NCBI RefSeq assembly: GCF_030867145.1
Contig: NC_134419.1
Coordinates: 78,848,903-78,912,902, forward strand
DNA from: Opisthocomus hoazin
Taxonomy: Eukaryota; Chordata; Aves; Opisthocomiformes; Opisthocomidae
Direction of reading: 5' to 3'
Length of the DNA stretch: 64,000 nucleotides
Under the pieces are notes generated by a model that saw nothing but the letters and a program-made list of their open reading frames with translations, was not told the DNA's origin and searched no databases. Both the position numbers and the translations under genes were made by a program. Of this stretch, positions 1 through 13,593 are shown one piece after another. Positions within the stretch are counted from its first letter, which is position 1. Every line of letters starts with the position of its first letter.

Positions 1-980
1 GTCACCCATCATACTTCCCCTGATAACAAAACAGAAAATGCATCATAAAATGATATTTCAAACCACAAATTCATCTTGAAATGCTCACTGTATACAGTAA
101 CAATTCTTTCCTGACCTTGTCTTGCACCTGAACCTTAAATTAATCATTCTTCTTCTATAACATTAAAGAATACCCAATGGTACTTTTTATTGAATTTAAA
201 AGCTAAAACTTCAACTGATAATACCATTATTGTTTTGCTTAATAATTCCCTATTCAAATCTACAGTTCAAGAAGTTGTGCAGTGTAAAGTAAGTAACAGT
301 GGGTTTGGAAATACGATTCAAAAATAATTTTTTGCACTTGGATCAGAAAGTATTGACTGATATTTAGAGGCTGAACCAAAGCCCACTGAAGTCAAAGGAA
401 AACACCTATCGATTTTAAATGGTTTTGGATCAAGCCCTTAAGACCTAATCCTGAAAAATGCTGAGTATATTAAAGCTACAGAGGGGCTAAGGATATCAAG
501 ACTTCACAGGACTAAATCCTATTAAATACATAGTGTTATCCTGACTTAGACTAAGATACTCAATTGGATTAATTAGGAAAGATCTTCCAAGAGATGGCCA
601 ATGCCATCCCATTACTCTTCCAGGGGCTACACTGGTGATGTGAGGAATGGGACACTGCTACAGGTCTATGGTCAATGTATATTTTAAGCACTCATTTACA
701 AGTGTCCACCAAGGAGTTTTTAATGAGACGGATCTTCTCCAGTGAAAGACTTGCAGCTTTTCAGACACAGAGTTCAGAAATTCCAGCAACGGCACAGGAG
801 CACTCTTTAAACACACACGGGAAGGTCCTTTGGTGCCTGGGGATGCCTCTGTGGGTAAAGCAGCAAGAGAGCTCTCAGCTCATCATTGGGGCGGCTCTGC
901 CAGCTCTAATTCAGTCTGCACTTCTTAATCTTTCTGCTAACAGTTACAAAAAATATAAGTCCCCTACATATCTTATAGCA
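1..980. other. Intergenic sequence, nothing recognised
   Basis: AT-rich unique sequence. No repeat, gene or RNA signal was seen before the CR1 that begins at 981. Confidence 0.6.
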
Positions 981-1343
981 GAGAGAGGAGACCTTAGAGA
1001 ACCCTTCCAGTACCTGAAAGGGCCTACAAGAAAGCTGGAGAGGGGCTTTCTACAAGGGCATGGAGAGAAGGGACAAGGGGCAATGGTTTCATGCTGAAAG
1101 AGGGGAGATTTAGATTGGAGATAAGGAAGAAATTCTTCCCTGTGAGGGTGGTGAGACCCTGGCCCAGGCTGCCCAGAGAAGCTGTGGCTGCCCCCTCCCT
1201 GGCAGTGTTCAAGGCCAGGTTGGATGAGGCTCTGAGCATCCTGGTCTGGTGGAAAGGGTCCCTGCCTGTGCCTGGGGGGTTGGAATGCAATGAGCTTTAG
1301 GGTCCCTTCCAACCCAAACCATTCTGTGATTCTGTGATTCTAC
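981..1343 (+). mobile_element. CR1 LINE 3' fragment, older subfamily
   Basis: The fragment contains AAGGAAGAAATTCTTCCCTG, GCCCAGAGAAGCTGTGG and GGTCCCTTCCAACCCAAACC, then the CR1 tail ATTCTGTGATTCTGTGATTC. Its wording differs from the other copies (for example CCAGGTTGGATGAGGCTCTG) and resembles an older avian CR1 lineage. It is 5'-truncated, as is normal for CR1. Reading frames on both strands here are shadows of the element. Confidence 0.9.
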
Positions 1344-4300
1344 AATTTCTTCTTTCCCCTGTCCACCAGCAGAAGCTTGGCCCCTCGGTGCAGCAGCACA
1401 GGCACAGGTAGCGGCTGCTCAGTCTCCAAATCCCCTTCTGCAACCCAGGAGCATCGCACGGGCCAGTGCTTCTCATGTTGCTAAAGTTCAGAAGTGTAGC
1501 TTTGGTAGGAACGTGAACGCCTTTTCTTCGAGCAATGGCAACGAAATCTGATTACAGCTGCATAAAAGTCAGCGTGTTTAATTGCCACCACTTCAGGAGA
1601 AACGTGACACAGCCTTTGTTTGGGGCTGTTGCAGGGAGTACGGCAGCTACCAGGAATAACGGTGCAGGAAATGTGGATTCAGGTTGTCAGCCTTCCAGTT
1701 GAATTCCTCCTCTATCCTTGCCAAAACAAGGAAGGATGAAGTAGTAAAGTCTCCACCCTATTACTGAATGCCTCAGCTGCGGTCGGTCACACCCAGATGG
1801 CCCCATCCCTCCTGACTGACGACCAAAAGCCCCTAGTTTTTATTATCTAGCTTTCCCAGACTAACTTTTGTATGAAATTCCGCAGTGGAAACCTCCGATG
1901 CATATGGGAGTCATGCACAGGCTAAAATAAAGAGAACTCAACACCAGCTGAAACCCATGATTTATGTCCGGAGAGGGTTCTGGGGGAGGGAAGCGAGCGA
2001 GGAGGAAAGGGCTTCTCGGAGCAGCACAACATTCAGCCCCTGAACAGCTGCTTTTCTTAGGGCAAAAGCCAGGTATTTTGTGCCAAGCAGGTCACAGAAG
2101 GTCATCCTTGCTGGAAAGGCTCAAGAGAGACCTTCATGTTTCTCAGAGGACCTCTCCCTGTGCCTTCTGAGAAGAGCCATGCTTGTAAAGCTCTGCAGGG
2201 TCAGACCCCACAGGTGGGACCAGCTCAGCCCCCCACCAAGGCACCAAGTTTAAGGCACTTTCAGCAAGGCTTTCCTGCTCAGCAATCGCAACGTGCACCT
2301 TCCTTTGCCAGAAACGTGGCCAAAAGACATCTCTGGAGATGCCAGTGCCTCCTCACTGCCTACAGAGGGAACTTGCTGCAACGAGCTTGGACTCGATATC
2401 TCACTTTGATGTGATTGCAGAGAGATGAGATGAATTCTAGTCAATACTCGCCACTTTTAATTACCTTCTGACTGACGTAAAACTCACCTAGGTCAGTGAG
2501 ATGATTTCCAGAGGCCTCCAAACGCTGTGGAGCAACCTGTTGGAGGGACGGTGACGAACTCCAAGAGAAATCTGGGTTAAAAATACGGGGCTGTTTGTGA
2601 AAGGCAGAACCCATAGTGAGAAAAGGTGACAGAATGTGACTCTGCATTAATAAGCACCGTTTTATGTATCAGCAAATATCACATCTGACAGAGCTGCCAA
2701 AGAAAAGTGCGAGTCAGTTTGGTAAGAGTAGGTTTTGTTGTGATGGTAGCAGAGGAGAAAAAAATTAATGTTTTACAAAGAAAAGAAACTTGACATGGTA
2801 TTGAGGATGTTTATTTCTTTTATCATATTATGTATGAATCTTTTATAAGTTTTCAGTGAACTGTATTAATTAAAAATTAGTTCTGGGAATATTTTGCTTG
2901 TAGCCTAATAAGCTATTACGTCAATACAGATTTTCATAGGCTATTTTAAATTTGAAATAAAGGGGTCTCCTGAGTATGCGCAATGGAACAAAAATGCAAC
3001 ATTAAAAAAAAAAGTCGAATGCTTAACACTTTTTACTTGTACAAGTTAAGGATCTGAGTGCAGGTCTTACTCATCTTTCTGGGTAATTTTTATGAGTTGC
3101 CTCCAAAATGTTTAATTATTATTAGATGTTTTATGGATTGAGAGCCTGTAATGGACTTGAGTATTTTTATTCTGAAATTTTGTGTTTTGGCCTTTATTGC
3201 TATCCATCCCAATGCTTCCACAAAACACAGCAAGACTTTTAGACCAGCGGTCTGGACACCATGCTTCCAGACAAGCCAAGGAGACCACTGCAGTTACTCT
3301 ACCCCCAGGTGCTCCCATCCATCGGGAAGTACAGAGAAGGCAACAAAATAGGTGCGACGATGGCTCCCGCCTCTTTGTGATGACACAGATTTACTGCCTC
3401 TGGTGTCAAACTGGTGCAGCAGCCTTCCCTCCCCGTGGAAACCAGCATCTCCCAAGGAACTGCAGCCGACGCCTGTTTGTGGGTCGTGGTTTGTGCCTGG
3501 AGCTCCTCCCAGGCAGCGCAGCTCCACGCTGGGCTTGAAGCAGGGCTGAGAATGAATTCATCATGGACCTCTGTGGCTCCCACTGGGATGGCAGGTCCTT
3601 CACAGCACAAAAGACACAGGAAAAGCAAAAATTCTCCGCCAGCGATCAGCCGAATCGATTTTCTGGGACTCCCAGTATTGAGTGCAGTTCTCATTTCAGG
3701 ACACCCACAAGCGCAGACCCAGATCATAAAATGTAAGGCTGGCAAAAAAATCCCACTACAAGTAATTCCAGAAAGAATCCTCACAAAATGTTGCGTCAGT
3801 AACAGTTGACAACAAATATCTTCCTTTGACTTCTTGTGCTTACAATGAAATGGGAACTTTGAAAATCAAAAAAAATCACGTTTTTGTGGTTTTTTTTTTT
3901 CCCTCAGGCTCCGTGTATGTGTTCTCCAACATGTGGGCAGAGCTCAGTGGCATCGGGGAGCTCTACACGTGCAGCACCAGCAGCTGAGCTCCTTCCAGCC
4001 ACGGGACACCTCATGGGTGAACACCCGCCTCGGACGTGCAGGAGCTGCCGAATTCACCAATGCATGGCAGGACTGTAGCTGTGCAATCGATCGCATCCCA
4101 CTGCAGAATCAAGGCCTGAATTTCTGGCAGTTTTCATTTATAATATTTATAATCTTTGTAATATTTATAATATTTATAATATTTATAATATTTATAATAT
4201 TTATTTTAACCATTGTATGCGAAACTTCCCAGTCTTCGAAAACCCTCCAATATAAATTTCACAATCCCCACACCTACTCATGAATTTGAAACGATCCTAA

Positions 4301-5026
4301 GGAAATTCTGCTGAAGAATAAGTGACAAATAAACAAAAGTCACGTTACCAGAGGCACCAGCCCTGCAAACAATGCCCGCAATTCACAGGTGAGTGTTAGT
4401 TTTGTGGCCAGAGAGTGAAAACACAAAAGGGGCTCTGTGTTCTGGAAAATTAACCCTAATTTGATAAATGCAGGCATGTTAATGTTCCTTCGTGGGCCGT
4501 AAATATGGTCCTTCCTGGCTGTCTGCTGTCTAATTTTTCAATTTCATTTTTAAGGGCTTTTGCTCATTTAGCTTCTTTTTTCACGTAGCAACTTAGTGGA
4601 AATGCATCAAGCAGCAACCTAAGCCGCACAAACGCTTCGCCCATGGGAAAGCCCCTCTGGTCCATCACCTTGAAGGGAACCAAGGGACTGAGGATGTCCC
4701 TTTTCCTCCCGCCTGTGGAAAGAAACATTGCAAAACCCAATTGCTATGGCCACGCTGGCTCTGGAGTCATGAGAACAGAACCGTGCCGGTGGGGTGAAGC
4801 ATTTTGGGGAGCCTGGCTGCGAGGCAGTCTCCGGCACGCCGAGGCAGCCGCCGACCTTCCCGAACCCAAACCCTGGCCCACCGCTCCAGCACTGCCCATC
4901 ACTCCAGGCAGTCCGTGATGTTAATCTCAACCAGCATGATTAATTATAATTATTTCGCCTCACAATAAGTAAAGTATTACACCGTTCATTGATTTAACCT
5001 GATTCAGTAACCAAAGTAAACAGCAG
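1344..5026. other. Intergenic sequence, no gene recognised
   Basis: Apart from the tandem repeat at 4,136 I see no repeat family or gene. Moderate-length open frames occur on both strands at 3,299-3,809 (161 and 131 codons), but neither has a recognisable domain or clear start context. Confidence 0.6.
4136..4206. repeat. AT-rich 9-base tandem repeat
   Basis: The unit ATAATATTT repeats about seven times with one variant copy (ATCTTTGTA). Read in one frame it yields repeated Ile-Ile-Phe, which explains the odd reading frame here. No coding role is supported. Confidence 0.9.
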
Positions 5027-5131
5027 TTAATTGATTTGCTCGGGTTCACATCAGAAGCGCACAACACCGAGAGGAATGAGAAACACGGCCTCCTGATTCC
5101 CACCTCAGTGCTTGATCCCCAGACTCCATCT
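5027..5131 (+). repeat. Ancient MIR-type SINE relic
   Basis: The stretch follows the order of the MIR 3' half. TTAATTGATTTGCTCGGGTT corresponds to the core motif TTAAGTGACTTGCCCAAGGT, then GGCCTCCTGATTCCCACC to the CTCCTGACTCCCAG motif, then CAGTGCTTGATCCCCAGA. The match is by eye and diverged, as expected for an element shared by amniotes. Confidence 0.55.
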
Positions 5132-8100
5132 ATTTCTACCGCATTAGTTCATATTTTGAAAAAGCAAAGATCTACCAAAGGAAAATAAACATCACACATC
5201 TTTGTGTTACTTCGTCTGCAGGTTGAAACACGCGCTTCGTATTCATATTAATGAGCTGCTTCTCATGAGGCAACCCATTAAATTTAATAGAGGAGCTAAC
5301 ATAAACCTCACATGAAATGAAATAGTTGCAGTTACGTTTACATTTCCTTGAACGCTATACTTTGCATTCCTGCCTTATGAGCAAGCTTGTACATTTTATT
5401 TAATGATAAACAGGTTTAATGACTCTCTTTAGCTTTTTTTTTGCCACCTTTTTCTTCTCTCCTAGGTGAATAAAGGATAAGGTCCTTCACTGGGCACTGG
5501 CCACAGAATGCCCTTCAGTGAAAAGTAACTGAATATGCTAAAGGATTTTTTGTCTCATTATTGTAGCTTTTCAACACTTTCTACAAAATCCATTATTAAT
5601 TGATGGAATTTCTAGTTTGGACAGTGATGCACAAAGAATCCCTTTGAAATATTTCTTTGGTGTTTGTTTGGGATGGGCTTGGGGCTAGGGCACCTTCGCC
5701 TTTCCTCTTCCGGAAGAACTGCAGTGTTGTTTCAAAACACGTTACGAAAACCAAGCTCTTTGGCAGAAAGATGATTTCCTCCTTACTCGGTTCTGCAAAA
5801 ACACCATTTTTGTCAACAGTATTTCATTATTATTAAACCATTACTATGCTATTTAAATTTCAAGCAAGATCACCTATAGCCAGCTTGCCTTTCCAAGTAA
5901 AACTTAGCAGAGTGCACAGTGCACGTATGCTCCAGATGAAATCCTCAGGTCATCTAAAAGGCATAACTGGCAGCAAAACTTCTCCCGGACTCCTTATAAC
6001 ACAAATTAGAGCCATGCTAAGTTTGGAAGCACTAGAGCAGATAAACCATTTGGAGGGACTCATGCCCTGCAGACTCCCTGTACTGTGTTCAGCTGTAAGG
6101 CTGTCCTTGCTGCCTTTGCTACTGCTGGGTTTTGGGATCATACAACTAATTTTGTAGCTCCATCACTGCAGTACCTGAACATAAATCCAATAGTAAATGT
6201 AGCTGCCATCGTGCCGTGCCCCCAGAAAAAGAAAGTCTGTGATAAACACAGAAGTAAGCGTAAGTCTCCAGGGTTCTCAGTACTTTCGCTGTAAAATCCT
6301 TCTTTCTCCAATCTCCAGTTCCTCCTCCAGTCTTTAGGTATCCAGCAAGAAGACTCCCACTGTTACCAATGATGCTCAGATTTTCTGACGCTCCCAGACT
6401 GAACATTAGAGTAGCACGTTGGGCCAAGCAGCGCTGACCCAGTTGGTCAATCACCGCTGCCTCTGGACCGTGCTCGCCGCAGAGGGTGAACATCATGATG
6501 TGCAATAGGCCGACACAAACATGATGGCAGTTAAGGTTGCATAATGAGGGCGAACTGGAGCTGAAGTCATGTGGCTTTCCTCCAAATGCTAAGAAATAAA
6601 ATAAATGTTTGGCTGAACAGGAAAAAAGCTATACCTAGGAAGCCACTGTGTTACCCTCTTTTTAATTTTCCTGTAGTCATTAGAGAGACATTGTTTCACA
6701 GTTGTTTTATTTTTCCTGCCGCAGGATCACATCTCTACCGGACTCTTTAATTTTCATTCCTCTGACCAATCTCCTCTTAATCTTTTGGTTCAGCGGGGCT
6801 GGAGTCCACAGTCCTGCCACGGTGCCCTCTTCCTCCAGCTCTGCACACCCGAGAGTCTTGCAAGAAAATAACAAAGAATTTCCATTTTTTACACATTTTT
6901 GTCTACTTGCTCCTTGCATATGCTTACTTAGTTGATATTTTTACATCGATATTTTTATATCTTACTGTAAAAATGTCCAATTTAGAGAAGAAAGGGAACG
7001 CAAATCAGAATTTAAAACCCCAACCCACCGCCAAGCCCACCCAGACCCAACCCCTGCAGGAGCCGCGGGCGATCCAGCAGCCGTCGGTGCTCGTGTCCCG
7101 GGAAGGCCACCACGGAGTGGGCTGCTGGGACGGCCCCGGCAGTGGTACAAGGTGACGTGTGTGCCCGGCCGCGGGTCACAGCTCTCAGGCTGCTGGAGTA
7201 GCCAGAAGGGAAGAACCAGGCGAGAAGAGGGAGAGAAGCACGGGGTGAGGAGGGCAGGGTCCCCGGCAGCACGCACAGCCATCACGATGCCGTAAGCCTA
7301 AAGCCCGTGAGAAGAAACGAGAAGGAACTAAGAGAGGAGGAGAGTAGCTTGTTCCTTCCAAAAGAGAAGAGGAAATCATTCTCTCAAAGAGTTCCAGCAT
7401 ATTTTTTAGAAACATTTGAGCGCTCCTCACATCAAAACATCCTGGTGTTCAGAGCAGGTGGCTTACCAACCCTTTTTTCTCTGTAATTTCTTTATGAAAG
7501 CTGCCTTATTTATCTTTCAAACTCATGTGAAAATTGCAAAAAGAAAACAAAACAAGCAGGAAAAGTGTTTATTGGAAGAGTTACAGTCTTAAGGACTATT
7601 CTCCAAGGGAGATGGATGTTTAATTAACCACACAAGGCAGCGTTCACCCAACGGAGGGATGCCTCTGAAGTCCTAACGGCTGCTTCCTGGCATACATTAT
7701 TCCTGACTTGTTTATTTTGGATAACGCCTGCTTCCACGGGCACGCTGGTGAGTTAACGGCACACGGAGAGGTGAGGTAATAATTAAAGTTATGCAATAAA
7801 CGCTACCATAACAGAACTTCTATTGGGTAATATCTTTCAGTTTCTCGTCAAAGACAGGAATAAATTAAATCAAACTGCAGAGCGATGCTTTATCTGCATC
7901 CCCCAACACTACCACTGACGCTGATCACGTGGAAAACTTGGGATTTTATTTTTATTTTCCAGGGTTGTCTGTGAATGTGGGTACCAGAAACAATGAGATA
8001 AATGCAGAATGCTTTGGTAAACTGAAGAATGGAATTAGCGAATTTGTTAATGGAAGCTTATTTGGGTAAAGAATTGTTCCCTTTGGAATGGGTGCTCTTT

Positions 8101-10831
8101 ATTCGACCTTTCAATGTCGGTTATTATTTTTAAAACAGCTTGACCTGGAAGCATACAGTTAAAATTGTGGTGACTGTTAATGACAGTTTTATTGGACACC
8201 ATGCTTATAGTTCACATTTTGAGGTCTGTATGTAATTGATCTTTCTACCCTACATGAGAAACACTGCAATAAGTTGGTTGCAGCACCACATTATAGATAT
8301 GGAGAAATAATAATGATGTCACCTTGAGATTCAAAGATCGTGGAATAGTAATAGTCTCCTAGCTCATTCTCCCAACTGTGATGACCTCTCCAGTACTAAA
8401 TCTTAACAGTCTCAGCATTATTTTTGAATTATTCATGCTAGCCTTTTCCCTCACTACAAAATCAAGGAAAATGAATGCATCATGCTCTGTCAGCTCCACA
8501 GGTATTTTGGTAAAAATATAAAACGTTATTTGGTTTCAAAAAATCTGTGCAGCAATCCAGCTCACTTGCTAGTCTGAACAAAAACAAAAAATTCATATGC
8601 AGAAGACACGGGACACATTCATTGTGAGTCTGAATGAGGCATTTTGAATCCCTGGAAGTTCCAAAACCTGCGTCTTGATTAATTGCATCTTCATCCGCAG
8701 AAATAAAACGAGAATTAAACAAGCATCAATACACACAAACCATTTTTCACTGACTTTGACAGCGCAACATTGCCATCATTTCAGGCATTGAGCAGGATGA
8801 CAAAACGCGGAGAATTACAGATTAGGAACCGAGAGCCACTTTGTTAACATTATATTTACCGCTGAAATTAGTGGCGATGCTCAAGCAGCAAAGCAAACAG
8901 ACGTTTCTGGAACCACACCAGGCTGAATCGCAGCTGCAGTGCGATGCGCTGACGACGACTCGTCTGTTCCTAAAGGCAGCAGGTTGATAACTCTTCTAGA
9001 TTATCAAACCCGGGCAATAAGAGAGAGCTACAGTTTTATTCCAGTGATGGATCTCATAAAAAGTGCACCTGGGAATAAAATAAAATGCATGTAAATGTAA
9101 ACTCGAGCAGGTATCCTGATTCATCTGTAGCTGGTGACCTTTAAGTTCATGATGAAAAACAAATGTCAAGCTTTCAAAAGACAGGAGTATCCCTGGCTTT
9201 GCTGGGGATTTTGTATGCTATCGCGCAGACTGTATTAATTTAGTCTGGCATCAATAACCTTGAAATCAGGATTTTGCACTAAAAATCTAGTTTTATGTTT
9301 ATTCAGAAAGCAAAGATAAAAGGCGACTTTATTTTCAGGGACCCTCCAGTGGCTACAGGGCAAACGTAACGTAACGTCACTGATTTCGCCTACCTTGCTC
9401 TTCAATGCTAGCTCCCATGGCAACAGATCTTATATGAATACAAAGAGTGTGATGAAGATCTCCCTTTATTTTGCACAGAGTTTAATTATGGAAAAGTCTC
9501 CTGTCTGCAGAGTTCTCTGGCATCCCTGAAATGGCAAACGCTCCTGGAAAGCCTTGGTCAAAACGAGCCACAGGTCCCTAAGTCTGACCAGAGAAGGAGA
9601 CAAGGACCTCATTTGCCTACTTTTGGAAACAGCAAAAATATTGCATGTTGATAATGACGCAGAAATTTTGAACACATTGACAGGGAAATATCACATCATT
9701 GCTAAATAAGCAACATATGATCAATTCACTGCTTCTCTAACAAAAAATGCTTTTATGCTATCATTCTCTCCTAAATTAGTTGGTAAGCTGAAAGACAGTC
9801 CTAAGGTTTCACCTAAACACCTCAAGGAGACTTAAGAGTTTTAATTCTTTTTTCTACTTTTTTGCCTTTTTTTTCTTTGTAGTTGTGCTAAAAGACATGC
9901 CTGCTATCTCTATATCCTCTTTGTTCCAGCTTTTATAGGGATACTCTTGCTGTGATGAATCTGGGGCCGTATTTTTAAAGAAACAAAAACCCACCCACAC
10001 GTCAAAAAGAGCAACAAAGGCATCAAAAAAATCACTGGTTTTAATCTAATTGAACATCAGCCAGGATCGTCCCTACTGCAGTTGTAGTGCTGTTAACATG
10101 CATGGCAAAGTGTCCCAGCAGGGGAAAAAAAAAAAAGATATTCCGGAGCGACGGGTAGGCACAGTTAAATCTAGTGACAGCAAGGAATTGAAGACAATTA
10201 GGATGCACACCTTCCCTCCACGCAGCAACTTGGTCACTGCAAACTCAGTCAATTACAATTACAAATAACCCCGTTTTTCCCTTCCCCTGCAATTCATGCC
10301 TATTGAAATCAAAGGGAGTTTTGCCACCGACTTCAGCAAGGAAAGGATTATCCCCTTAGTTTGGCCATTTGTATTAATTTTCTACCAGAAGTACGGACTT
10401 TTGATCACTTTATATTTCTGCCGTTCATTCTGCACAAAACAGTTCCACATTGAAGGGTTATGCCAAAAAATATATTCTACATTTCAGACGCTCTTGTACT
10501 GGCGTGGTGCTTCGCTGCAAAGGGGCAGAGGCAGGGCTCTACGCCGAGGGCACGAGCCACGACCCCGCCGCAGCTCTCTGACGCACCGACACGCCGTATC
10601 TTCTGAAACTGTGCAGCGTTGCCCAGTGACAATGGTGGAGTCATTCCACCAGCGAGCTGGGTTTTCCTCTTCTGACGGCGCTCGGACATGAAAGAAAATC
10701 TTATCTGCCTGCGAGACCAAGCACCGAGCCGGGATCCGAGGAGAGCTGCCCAAAGATACCACCACGGCTCCCTTCGGACCCGGGCTGTCGCCACGGCGAG
10801 AGCCAGCTCCATCCGCGGAGCCGGCTTGCGT
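5132..10831. other. Intergenic sequence, no gene recognised
   Basis: Mostly AT-rich and unique. A GC-richer patch lies at 7,060-7,190. A minus-strand frame (6,146-6,505) is open for 119 codons without recognisable domains. The stretch 7.9-8.3 kb has dense homeodomain-type TAAT sequences and may be regulatory, but nothing decides it. Confidence 0.6.
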
Positions 10832-11050
10832 TGGCAGGGAGATGGGCTGGATGACCTAACAGCACTTTTCATCTCTGACTTCTGTTTCTACGACAGCCAG
10901 AGCTGACGGCCTCGGCGATCAGAGGGTATTTCAAAGCAGAATGTGCAGTCTTGTACTGACCGGTGACAAGTGACATTTAACTCGGAAAAATGCAACCTCA
11001 TATATCTAGGGAAAAATAATCTTAAACAAAGGTACTCGATGGTGACAGGA
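10832..11050 (+). mobile_element. Probable ancient CR1 relics
   Basis: GGGCTGGATGACCTAACAGC followed by CATCTCTGACTTCTGTTTC (10,849-10,890) looks like the 3' end of an old CR1 family. Separately, AACTCGGAAAAATGCAACCT and ATCTAGGGAAAAATAATCTT (10,979-11,022) resemble the internal part of the same kind of old element. The internal piece lies downstream of the tail piece, so these are either two copies or a rearranged one. This is a judgement by eye only. Confidence 0.45.
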
Positions 11051-12772
11051 AATGTGGCCAGAAGTAAAAGCAAAAGGAACACAAGAGCGATAAAAGCAGA
11101 TTACAGATGAGTAACCAGAAGTTTTCAGAATTGTTTGGGGACTTTGTCGACCTGCCACCTCGGAGGAGAAGAGTGGGGCAGGAGGTTTCACCCACCACCG
11201 CCCAGAGCGTGCCCAAGCACGACGTCTGCAGCCCTCAACGCCTTTGCTCACGCTCACTGCTGCTCAGCTGATTCCTAGCACCAAATTCTCATTACTAGGA
11301 GGAACATGTGAATCAAAAGTTGGAAAAATTCAGCTCCTCATTCTTGGCCATTAATCTATAAAGCAGCATCGTAGCAAGCTTAATCAGCTCTTTTAAAATT
11401 CCCTTCCCCTTAATTCCATAAATACACATCTATTTCAGGCTCTTGATATAAAAGCCACCAAATATTTGTGGTAATTCCTTTACTTCTTCTCAGTCTCGTA
11501 AGCCCAGAGGAATATACAGCAGTAGACCTAGATCCCATTTTTAGCCTCCGGTTTCTATTTTGACACCGAACTTCCACTGAATTGTTAAAAAAAAAGGCAT
11601 ATAAGCATCTTTGTGGATAGTAACTCTGTTGGTGAAGTCTCCCTTTAATCTTTCTTAACAAGTTTATCTCTCCCAAGCTGTGACTGGTTTTATTGTTCTT
11701 TTTTCAGGGGTGCACACACATCTTTGTGCACATGGGATGCCTAAAAAATTTTAAAACCACTTCATTCTGACTAACAAGGATCTCAGAGAAATGCATCAAG
11801 CCCTCTTTGACAAAAAAAAGGGAGGGGGGTGGGAAAGAGTGAATTCCTTGTCCCCATGAAGTCAATGTTAAGCCACCCCATTGCACGTCATCCAGCTCCT
11901 CTCGAGACTGCAACATTTTGTGTTGATACTGACTGCGTTTTGCTTCTGCACTATATTTGCCCTTACTGCTTTTCAGATTTCCTTGCTATTTAGATCCTTT
12001 AAATGAAACACACGCTTTCAGAATATTCCATTCAGAAAATTGAATATTTTCAAGTGAAATTTCATTTCGTTTTTCTGCGCCTGCACTTTTAAGTGAGCGG
12101 AGCCTGGGATTTTTCTTAACACAAAATACATATATATATTATATGAGGCACAGTGATGATTTTATTCCAGCGTAAATGTCATTCCCACATAGTAATTTCA
12201 TTTGGCCTAGCAGAAGTGACTGGTTTTAGATGTTTGCACCTAATATTAATGTTAAAATTTAGAATATTTCATGGAAGGATAACGACAGAGCCAATTAACC
12301 GGCCGAGCAGGATTTACTAGTTTCCATTGGAAATACTACATCCCTGTGACTCTTGCCACACAGCTAGCTAACATTTCAGAACAAAATCAAGATTTCTATT
12401 TAATTTGAAAACGTCTAGAAGTGAAGAAACACGCCCGCCTCCCCCTCACTATTTACCCACGAGTGCTGTCAGATAAATGCCACTCGGTATCTGAGGCCAG
12501 CTGAGGTTTGAACAGTGCTCTGCATTCCTGAACTCCTTCCCAAATCTCAGGAAGGCAAAGAGAGGAAAACAAACAGCAGATGTGGGAATTGGGGAAAGGA
12601 AACGGTCGTTTTTCCAGCGTGGGTCATGGAGAACAGATCAGTAAGCCCGGGACGGGTTGAACATGCTGGCACAAGCAAGAGAAGCTGGCCTTTGCCCAGG
12701 ACAAACAGTGCCAAGTCCGGGAGAGCGGGGAGCTCCGTGCCAACTCCGCGTGGCTCCCCACACGCCATGTGA

Positions 12773-12945
12773 ATGCCCTTGGCTCGCCTCGGCCGGACTC
12801 CGACGTCTCCCGATCGCACCCCGGGGCTGCCGCAGCGGCCGGTCCGGATCGGCCGGGGGGATCCGAACAAAGCCCCCCGCCGAGCACCAGCTCCCGCGTC
12901 GAGCACGCGCCTGAGGCTTGACCTCAGCATCGCAGCCCGAACCTT
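12773..12945. other. Small isolated CpG-dense patch
   Basis: More than twenty CpG dinucleotides fall in about 150 bases, in the middle of AT-rich intergenic sequence 13 kb upstream of the MGMT CpG island. A long minus-strand reading frame (12,547-13,350) crosses it, but high GC and lack of stops explain that. The patch could be a small unmethylated island or a distal regulatory element. No gene was recognised beside it. Confidence 0.6.
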
Positions 12946-13488
12946 CATCGCGGTAATTACGGGCACCGCTGGTTGCAGACCGATGGCATGAAACCCAGCC
13001 TGGGAGAGCACAGGCACGCTGGAAAGCATCGGGTGAATTCTGGGCAGAGACCTGATTTCATTTTTATGTTTTATTGATACAGTAGCACGTGATGCCACTT
13101 TGGGTTGTGATAAATCTAGGGGATAACAATTTAGTTCGGTAACTCTGAACTGAACAGGAATAGTAATTACTCCCCAGCACCTCCTTAGGCTTGGGCAATA
13201 TTTGAGCCACATTCCTACCGAGGACAGAGCGGCCAGACTGATGCTGTGAAAGTGAAAATACAGCTCTGGACACACGAACAGTGGCCAAGTGCCGGAGGAC
13301 GCAGGGACCACCCAGCCACCGTGGGATGAATGAGATGTCATCCACCGCATCCCATAGCTCAGGATGTTATTCCTGTGCAGTCCGCAATCAATTACGTCTG
13401 TACAAAATGACTACACTCACTTTTTTTGGGTCTCCAGGAAATCTTTGTTCAAATTGAAGACGGTTTTCTAACAGGCTCCGCTCTTTAC

Positions 13489-13593
13489 CCAATTTTCCAG
13501 CTGAGTTGACTGAGGCACAGGCAGGTCAAAAGGCTTACCCAAGGTCATGGAGTGAATCAATGAGTTGGGTCAGATTAGATCTCAGCCTGTTCT
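13489..13593 (+). repeat. Ancient MIR-type SINE relic
   Basis: The order is CAATTTTCCAGCTGAGTTGA, CTGAGGCACAGGCAGGTCAA, then GCTTACCCAAGGTCATGGAG, followed by a diverged GGGTCAGATTAGATCTCAGC. This matches the MIR core (CAGATGAGGAAACTGAGGCACAGAG, TTGCCCAAGGTCAC, then GGGATTAGAACCCAG) known from amniote genomes. It is much older than the CR1 copies. Confidence 0.7.

Noticed and set aside
3299..3809. Overlapping open frames on both strands as a small gene
   Set aside because: Neither strand shows a domain, clear start context or splice sites, and both being open suggests composition.
12547..13350. 267-codon minus-strand frame
   Set aside because: It crosses a small CpG patch and has no recognisable domain or splice context; both strands are open in the GC-rich part.
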